Source: Paraburkholderia sp. SG-MS1
GTDB taxonomy: Bacteria > Pseudomonadota > Gammaproteobacteria > Burkholderiales > Burkholderiaceae
Length of the DNA stretch: 62,637 nucleotides
Direction: 5' to 3'
NCBI RefSeq assembly: GCF_012275575.1
Contig: NZ_NPIH01000105.1
Span: 1-62,637 of the forward strand
Numbering within the stretch: the first letter of the stretch is position 1; the number at the start of each line of letters is the position of its first letter. Shown one piece after another: positions 57,986 through 62,637 of this stretch. Below the pieces are notes generated by a model. It saw only the letters and a program-made list of their open reading frames with translations, was not told the DNA's origin and searched no databases. Position numbers and translations under genes: made by a program.

Positions 57986-58780
57986 TCAGCCGAGCGTAAG
58001 ACCGCCATCGATATGAATCACCTGCCCGGTGATATGGCGCGCTTCGTCGGAGAGCAGGAAGGCGATCAGCGCGGCGACATCCGCAGGCTCGGCGACGTGG
58101 CCGAGCGGCGTCGCTTCGGCGGCGCGCGTCCACGCCGACGCATTCTCCGCGCTCGGGCCGCGATCCTTGCGGGTGTACCCGGGTGCCACGCAGTTGACGG
58201 TCACGCCGTGTGGCGCCAGTTCCGCGGCGGCGGTCTTGGCCAGCGATTCGAGCGCCGCTTTCGCCGCCGCTGTCGCGGCAAACGGCGCGTCCGCGCGATA
58301 GCGGTGCGCAACGAACGAACTCAGCGCGATCACGCGAGCACGCTTCGACGTTTCCAACGCAGGGGTTGCGCGTTTGACGAGCGCCGCGAACGCGGCCGGC
58401 ATCGCAGCGAAGGCGGCGCCGAACGTGTCGGGGTCGAGCGCGTTGAGGGTCTGGCGTTGCGCGTGCCCCGCGTTGGCGACCAGTTGATCGAGTGCGCCAA
58501 AGTGTGCCAGCGTCTGGTGGACGACGTGGTCCGCGGCGCCGCGTTCGGCGAGGTCGCCGAACACCGTCGCGCAGCTTGCGCCGCTTGCGCGGCACTCGGC
58601 AGCGACCCCGGCAAGCCGCTGGCGGGCGGCGTCATCGGCGCCACGGGCGTGCAGCATGAGTGCGGCGTGCGGCGCGGCGATGCGCCGGGCGAGCGCCGCA
58701 CCGATGCCGGAGCCCGCGCCGGTAATCAGCACGACGCGTTCATCAGGGTGGGCTGCACTCACGTCGCGGAGATCGCTCAC
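57986..58780 (-). CDS. Short-chain dehydrogenase/reductase with altered catalytic motif
   Basis: The product is 264 aa. NAD(P) motif TGAGSGIG (20-27), NAG at 103-105, catalytic Ser at 154/155 (IALSSF), and PHGVTVNCVAPGYTRKD after the active site. The Tyr expected 13 residues after Ser154 is Phe167, and the Lys is at 174, giving F-x6-K instead of Y-x3-K; x6 spacing is seen in enoyl-ACP reductases. The classical proton donor is therefore missing. It lies 5 bases downstream of the ABC transporter gene on the same strand, probably one operon. Confidence 0.82.
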   Translation of the reverse strand: MSDLRDVSAAHPDERVVLITGAGSGIGAALARRIAAPHAALMLHARGADDAARQRLAGVAAECRASGASCATVFGDLAERGAADHVVHQTLAHFGALDQLVANAGHAQRQTLNALDPDTFGAAFAAMPAAFAALVKRATPALETSKRARVIALSSFVAHRYRADAPFAATAAAKAALESLAKTAAAELAPHGVTVNCVAPGYTRKDRGPSAENASAWTRAAEATPLGHVAEPADVAALIAFLLSDEARHITGQVIHIDGGLTLG

Positions 58781-58785
58781 GATGA

Positions 58786-60537
58786 TCAGGCCGCGACCGC
58801 TTCGCCCGCACGTTCGACGTCGAGCGTTTCGTCGTGGAACGCAGCCAGCGATTCGCGATGCGCAACGCTGACGATCGCCGCCTTCGGCAGCCGCTCCGTG
58901 AACAGGCGATAGAGACGCGCTTCGTTTTCCGCGTCGAGCGCGCTGGTGGCTTCATCGAGGAACAGGTAGTCGGGCTTGTGCAGCAGCACCCGTGCGGCGG
59001 CGAGGCGCTGCTGTTCACCCGGCGACAGGATGCGGGTCCAGTGCCCGGACTCTTGCAGGCGGTCGGCGTACTCCGACAGATGGCAGGTGACGAGCGCTTC
59101 GCGGCATTCGTCGTCGGTGTAGGCGGTAGCCGAGGACGGGTAGGCGAGCGCCGCTTTCAGCGTGCCGATCGGCATGTAGCTGACCTGCGGGATGAACATC
59201 ATGCGCGCGTTGACCGGCGCGTCGATCGAGCCGTCCCCGAACGGCCACAGGCCGGCGAGCGCGCGCATCAGCGTGCTCTTGCCCGCGCCGGACGGACCGC
59301 GCACCAGCCAGCGCGAACCCGGTTGAATCGCGATATCGCGGATGCGCGACAGCGGGTTGCCGTTCGGCAGCGCGAGCTTGAGGCCTTCGGTGGAAAGCTG
59401 ATCGGCGTCGACGAAATGCAGGTTGATGCCGCCATGCTCGGTGGCCGGCGAGACCGACTCCTTCAGACGCGGCGCGTGGACGACACGGCGGAATTCGCGC
59501 AACCGGTTCACGGTGGCGCGCCACTCGACGAGGCTCGCGTAACTGTTGATGAACCACGAGAACGAATCGCTGACCGTGCCGAATGCACTCGAAATCTGCA
59601 TCAGGACACCGAAGGTGAACGCGCCTGCGAAGTAGCGCGGCGCGGCGACCACCAGCGGAAAGATGATCGCGATCTGGCCATAGAAGCTCAGCACGAAAGT
59701 GAGCCGCTTGGTGTACTTCATCACCTGCCACCAGTTGTCGCGGATGCGGCCGAACAGCGAGTGCGCGTTCGACTTCTCGGTGTCCATGCCGTTGTAGAAC
59801 GCAATCTGTTCGGCGTTCTCGCGCAGCCGGATCAGGCCGAAACGGAAGTCCGCCTCGACTTTCTGCGCCTGGTAGTTGATCGACACGAGCGGATGGCCGA
59901 CCTTCTGGATGATCAGCGAGCCGACCACCGCATAGAGCGCCGCGGCCCACACCATGTAGCCGGGAATCTGCAAAGGCATGCCGCCGAGCGAGAGGGTCAG
60001 CGCACCGGCCAGCGACCACAGGATCGTGATGAACGACACGAGCGTGACGACCGTGGACAGCAGGTCGAGCGTGAGAGACAGCGTGGTGGTGGCGAACGAC
60101 TGCAGATCGTCGCTGATCCGCTGGTCGGGGTTGTCGGCGAGCCGGTCGCGTTCGATCCGGTAGAAGGCGCTGTCGTGCAGCCACTCGTTCAGATAGCGCG
60201 TGGTGAGCCACTGGCGCCAGCGGAAGCCGAGCATCTGACGCAGATAGCGCCCGTACACCGCGAGGATGATGAAGCCGAACGCGAGTCCCGAGAACACCAT
60301 CAGCAGATGCGGGAAATCGCGCACGTTCTTGGTTTGCAACGCGTTGTAGAAGTCGGCGCTCCAGCGGTTCAGGCGCACGTTGATCCACACGACGAGCAGG
60401 TTCATCACGATGATCGCAATGAGCAAGCCCCACGCCGTCTTGCGTTCTTCGGAAACCCAGTAGGGTTTGATCAAGCTCCAGGCGGAGACTTTTTCGTCGG
60501 GCGGTAGCGCGGGGCTGGCGGAAATATTGGGTGTCAT
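58786..60537 (-). CDS. ABC transporter, fused permease/ATPase (SbmA/BacA-related, YddA-like)
   Basis: The product is 583 aa. Six membrane segments in a PF06472-type domain (AWGLLIAIIVMNLLVVWINV, RYLRQMLGFRWRQWLTTRYL, NYQAQKVEADFRFGLIRLRE) are followed by an ATPase domain: Walker A GPSGAGKST, signature LSPGEQQRLAAARVLL, Walker B YLFLDEATSALD, H-loop SVAHR. Relatives include BacA-type transporters of peptides and vitamin B12 and peroxisomal ABCD proteins. The substrate is unknown. It is the first gene of a two-gene unit with the SDR. Confidence 0.88.
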   Translation of the reverse strand: MTPNISASPALPPDEKVSAWSLIKPYWVSEERKTAWGLLIAIIVMNLLVVWINVRLNRWSADFYNALQTKNVRDFPHLLMVFSGLAFGFIILAVYGRYLRQMLGFRWRQWLTTRYLNEWLHDSAFYRIERDRLADNPDQRISDDLQSFATTTLSLTLDLLSTVVTLVSFITILWSLAGALTLSLGGMPLQIPGYMVWAAALYAVVGSLIIQKVGHPLVSINYQAQKVEADFRFGLIRLRENAEQIAFYNGMDTEKSNAHSLFGRIRDNWWQVMKYTKRLTFVLSFYGQIAIIFPLVVAAPRYFAGAFTFGVLMQISSAFGTVSDSFSWFINSYASLVEWRATVNRLREFRRVVHAPRLKESVSPATEHGGINLHFVDADQLSTEGLKLALPNGNPLSRIRDIAIQPGSRWLVRGPSGAGKSTLMRALAGLWPFGDGSIDAPVNARMMFIPQVSYMPIGTLKAALAYPSSATAYTDDECREALVTCHLSEYADRLQESGHWTRILSPGEQQRLAAARVLLHKPDYLFLDEATSALDAENEARLYRLFTERLPKAAIVSVAHRESLAAFHDETLDVERAGEAVAA

Positions 60538-60729
60538 GAGCGTCCTGATGAAGTGCAGGCCCGAAGTGCTGATCCGAAGCGCCGACCCGACTCCGGCCGG
60601 CCCATGTCGGGCTATTGCGTCGCAGCGCGGCCCAATGTCGGGCCGCGCTGCGACGGCGGTGCGATACCTGCCCGGGCGTCGTGTTCCGGCGAACGCGCGT
60701 CCGGGCGAGCGCCCGATTCTGGCGTGAGG

Positions 60730-60761
60730 CCCTTAAGCGAAAATTAATTTTCGCTTAAGGG
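60730..60761. repeat. Perfect 32-bp palindrome with AT-rich centre
   Basis: CCCTTAAGCGAAAATT (60730-60745) is followed directly by its exact reverse complement (60746-60761), with no spacer. Such a perfect, AT-centred palindrome stands out in this GC-rich genome. It lies about 190 bp upstream of the ABC transporter gene and about 190 bp upstream of the TPP riboswitch. It could be an operator, a bidirectional terminator stem or a recombination site. There is no adjacent T tract. Confidence 0.75.
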
Positions 60762-60907
60762 TTTCACCCGGCGCCGCCCGTCGCGCATGCAGCCATGCGC
60801 GCTCGCGGCATCCGGTCCTGGCATTGTGCCAGAGCGCTGGCTGAGCCCGCATCGATGCAACGAAACACGGTGCCGGATCAAACGCTAGCTGCCGGCGCGC
60901 CGCTGGT

Positions 60908-60937
60908 TTGCGGGCGCCGCGCCTTTTATGGTCTAAT
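60908..60937 (+). promoter_or_regulatory. Predicted promoter of the thi operon
   Basis: TTGCGG (60908-60913), 18-bp spacer, TCTAAT (60932-60937), about 15 bases before the TPP riboswitch fold. The hexamers are modest matches; position is the main support. Confidence 0.4.
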
Positions 60938-60950
60938 GACCTGCGACGAA

Positions 60951-61050
60951 ACAGGGGTGCTTCGCCCACAGGCGGCTTGATTTCCAGGCTGCGGCGGCGA
61001 GGCTGAGAGAGACCCTTTGCACCCGATCCGGGTAATACCGGCGCGGGAAG
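60951..61050 (+). promoter_or_regulatory. TPP riboswitch (THI element)
   Basis: The conserved elements are in order: ACAGGGGTGC (P1/P2 side), GGCTGAGA at 61011-61018, ACCC then CCCGATCCGGGTAATACCGG (61023-61042), and CGCGGGAAG closing P1. It binds thiamine pyrophosphate and turns down expression of the downstream thiamine genes. It precedes the leader ORF, thiO and thiS. Confidence 0.93.
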
Positions 61051-61184
61051 TTTCCGGAAGCAGCCAGTCTTCCATTCCCCGCCGGATGGCGTCCGTACCT
61101 TGGTACGCGCGTATTGTCCGGCCGGCTTCACCCGCCGGTTTCGTCCTGGGTACGTGCGTTTTTTTGCCGTACGGAAAGGACTCG

Positions 61185-61301
61185 ATGACCGCCTATTCTT
61201 CAGATATGTGTTTTGCTCTCCGCTACGTCGCTATCGGCGCGGCGTGCTTCAGCCTTGCTTGCCGCCGCGGAGCGGAGCACACGCGGGAGTCCGCGCGATG
61301 A
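61185..61301 (+). CDS. Short leader ORF coupled to thiO
   Basis: The product is 38 aa, MTAYSSDMCFALRYVAIGAA then CFSLACRRGAEHTRESAR. The ATG at 61185 is preceded by a strong GGAAAGGA at 61175-61182. The stop TGA overlaps the thiO start ATG (ATGA at 61298-61301), so ribosomes leaving it can re-initiate on thiO. It lies downstream of the TPP riboswitch, whose control of this ribosome-binding site would then also control thiO. The peptide has a central hydrophobic stretch and four cysteines but no known family. It may be a regulatory peptide or a relic. Confidence 0.5.
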   Translation: MTAYSSDMCFALRYVAIGAACFSLACRRGAEHTRESAR

Positions 61302-62428
61302 ACCGGTCCGCCCAACCTGATTTCGCCGTTCTCGGCGGCGGTCTTTGCGGCCGGCTCGTCGCATGGCGCCTGGCGGGCGAGGGACATCGCGTGGCGCTGT
61401 ATGAGCGCGGCGACGCCGCCGGCTCGCAGGCCGCCGCGTGGGTCGCCGCGGCGATGCTGGCGCCGCTCGCCGAAGCCGCCAGCGCCGAGCTGCTCATCAC
61501 GCGCCTTGGCGCGAGTTCGCTGGATACCTGGCCGCAGGTGCTGGCCGAATTGCCCGAGCCGGTATTCTTCCAGCGCAATGGCACGCTGGTCGTCTGGCAT
61601 CATGCCGACCGCACCGAAGCGCCGCTGTTCGAACGCCGGGTGCGCTCGAACGCGCCGGCCGACCTGCTCGACGGCGGTTTCGTGACACTGGCCGGCGCGC
61701 AGATCGGCGCGGCCGAGCCCGCGCTGGCGGGCCGCTTCAATCAGGGCTGGCTCTTGCCGCGCGAAGGCCAGCTGGACAATCGCCAGGTGCTGGCCGCGTT
61801 GGCCGCGGGCCTCGCCGAACGCGGCGTCGAAACCCACTGGAACACGCCCGTCGACGAACAGTCGCTGCCGCCCGCGCGCGTCACGATCGACTGCCGGGGC
61901 CTCGGCGCGAAGCCCGTGCTGCCCACGCTGCGGGGCATTCGCGGCGAAGTCGCGCGGGTGCATGCGCCCGGTATCAACCTGACACGCCCGGTTCGGCTGC
62001 TGCATCCGCGCTACCCCCTCTATATCGCGCCGAAGCAGAACGACCTGTACGTGATCGGCGCCACCGAAGTCGAAGGCGAGGACATGTCGCCGGTCAGCGT
62101 GCGCTCGGCGCTCGAATTGCTGAGCGCGGCGTTTTCGGTGCATCCGGGCTTCGGCGAGGCGCGCATCCTCGAACTGAATTCGCAATGCCGCCCGACCTTG
62201 CCGGACCACCGTCCGGCGCTCCTGTGGGACGGCGCGCGGACGTTGCGCGTGAACGGGCTGTACCGGCACGGTTACATGATCGTGCCGGAGGTCGCCGACG
62301 AAGCGGTGCGCTTTGCTTCGGCGCTGCTCGACGGCCGTATCGGCGATGCCGACGCGTTCGCCGACTGGCGCCGCGACGCCCGCTGGAGCGAGCTTTTCCA
62401 ACAGGACTCCGCGCGGGAGCCGGCATGA
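61298..62428 (+). CDS. thiO: Glycine oxidase-like FAD protein ThiO
   Basis: The product is 376 aa from MNRSAQPDFAVLGGGLCGRL. FAD motif GGGLCGRLVAWRLAGEGHRVALYERGD is split over the first 40 residues, WVAAAMLAPLAEA follows, and the C-terminal FAD contact is LNSQCRPTLPDHRPALLWDG, then YRHGYMIVPEVADEAV. ThiO oxidises glycine to the iminoacetate used for the thiazole of thiamine. It is coupled to a leader ORF upstream and overlaps a possible thiS start (ATGA at 62425). Confidence 0.88.
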   Translation: MNRSAQPDFAVLGGGLCGRLVAWRLAGEGHRVALYERGDAAGSQAAAWVAAAMLAPLAEAASAELLITRLGASSLDTWPQVLAELPEPVFFQRNGTLVVWHHADRTEAPLFERRVRSNAPADLLDGGFVTLAGAQIGAAEPALAGRFNQGWLLPREGQLDNRQVLAALAAGLAERGVETHWNTPVDEQSLPPARVTIDCRGLGAKPVLPTLRGIRGEVARVHAPGINLTRPVRLLHPRYPLYIAPKQNDLYVIGATEVEGEDMSPVSVRSALELLSAAFSVHPGFGEARILELNSQCRPTLPDHRPALLWDGARTLRVNGLYRHGYMIVPEVADEAVRFASALLDGRIGDADAFADWRRDARWSELFQQDSAREPA

Positions 62429-62493
62429 GCGTCGCGCGCTCCCATGCCGCTCGCCCGCCGCTTTCGCCATCGATTGAACCGTATTCGAACACC

Positions 62494-62637
62494 ATGGACA
62501 TTCATATCAATCAAAAGCCGTTGTCGCTGCCCGAAGGCGCGACCGTCGCCGATGCGCTCGTCGCGTACGGCGCGCGCCCGCCATTCGCGGTTGCGCTGAA
62601 CGGCGATTTCGTCGCACGCACGCAGCATGCGGCGCGC
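62494..62637 (+). CDS. thiS: Sulfur carrier protein ThiS (partial)
   Basis: The 48 codons visible read MDIHINQKPLSLPEGATVAD then ALVAYGARPPFAVALNGDFV, a ubiquitin-like ThiS N-terminal half; the C-terminal Gly-Gly lies beyond the window. ThiS carries sulfur as a thiocarboxylate for thiazole synthesis. An in-frame ATG at 62425, overlapping the thiO stop and preceded by GGGAG, would add 23 residues. MDIHIN is the usual family start but has no good ribosome-binding site. Confidence 0.88.
   Translation, partial: MDIHINQKPLSLPEGATVADALVAYGARPPFAVALNGDFVARTQHAAR

Larger units (their letters stand above)
60538..60950. other. Divergent intergenic region between the ABC transporter and the thiamine genes
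   Basis: About 410 bp without a gene. It holds the 32-bp palindrome at 60730-60761 and the predicted thi promoter near 60908-60937. The part 60538-60729 is GC-rich with no ORF or repeat I can support. Confidence 0.55.

Noticed and set aside
58834..60507. A 557-codon open frame on the plus strand
   Set aside because: It is antisense to the ABC transporter and shows only Arg/Glu/Ala-rich low complexity.

Overview
The window is a 62.6 kb piece of a GC-rich betaproteobacterial chromosome. Gene order and protein sequences point to Burkholderia sensu lato, most likely Paraburkholderia; this is judged from recognised gene order and protein families, without a database search. Coding density is high. 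I see no rRNA, tRNA, CRISPR array, insertion sequence end or phage gene.

Layout. (1) 1-14.9 kb, all on +: the 3' end of tuf, then the S10, spc and alpha ribosomal protein operons (rpsJ to rplQ) with secY, infA, rpmJ and rpoA. Promoter-like sequences precede rplC and rplN, and a strong intrinsic terminator lies between rpoA and rplQ. (2) 15-26 kb: cutA-dsbD (+), hemB and engB (-) with a candidate small RNA between them, then a cytochrome c4-like gene, the System II cytochrome c maturation genes resB-ccsB, and msrP-msrQ (+). DsbD supplies periplasmic reductant, ResB/CcsB attach haem, HemB makes haem precursors, and MsrPQ repairs oxidised periplasmic proteins, so this is largely an envelope redox and haem block. 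(3) 25.8-38 kb: lysA-lptM (-) facing cyaY (+), mrcA (-) divergent from a type IV pilus/competence operon pilM-pilN-pilO/P fusion-pilQ, followed by aroK-aroB-dgt (+). (4) 38-50 kb: a DUF883 gene and ompW (-), a RAYT-like gene that has lost its catalytic residues, gltB-gltD (+), a DadA-like oxidase and an MFS transporter (-). (5) 50-60.5 kb, the accessory part: a Tat-exported phosphatase-like lipoprotein with Ser in place of the catalytic Cys, a histidine kinase/response regulator pair, a run of small exported proteins and lipoproteins including a FlgH-like protein, a second response regulator closely resembling the first but without a kinase, two more exported proteins, an SDR with an altered active site, and an SbmA/BacA-type ABC exporter-like protein. 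(6) 60.7-62.6 kb: a perfect 32-bp palindrome, a TPP riboswitch, a short leader ORF, thiO and the start of thiS.

The points most worth checking are: the candidate anti-Shine-Dalgarno small RNA between hemB and engB; the catalytically dead RAYT next to gltBD, whose promoter carries two AT-rich dyads; the Cys-to-Ser phosphatase; the isolated FlgH-like lipoprotein flanked by two similar response regulators; the PilO-PilP fusion; four 10-bp-phased repeats upstream of the MFS gene; and the leader ORF coupled to thiO behind the TPP riboswitch.
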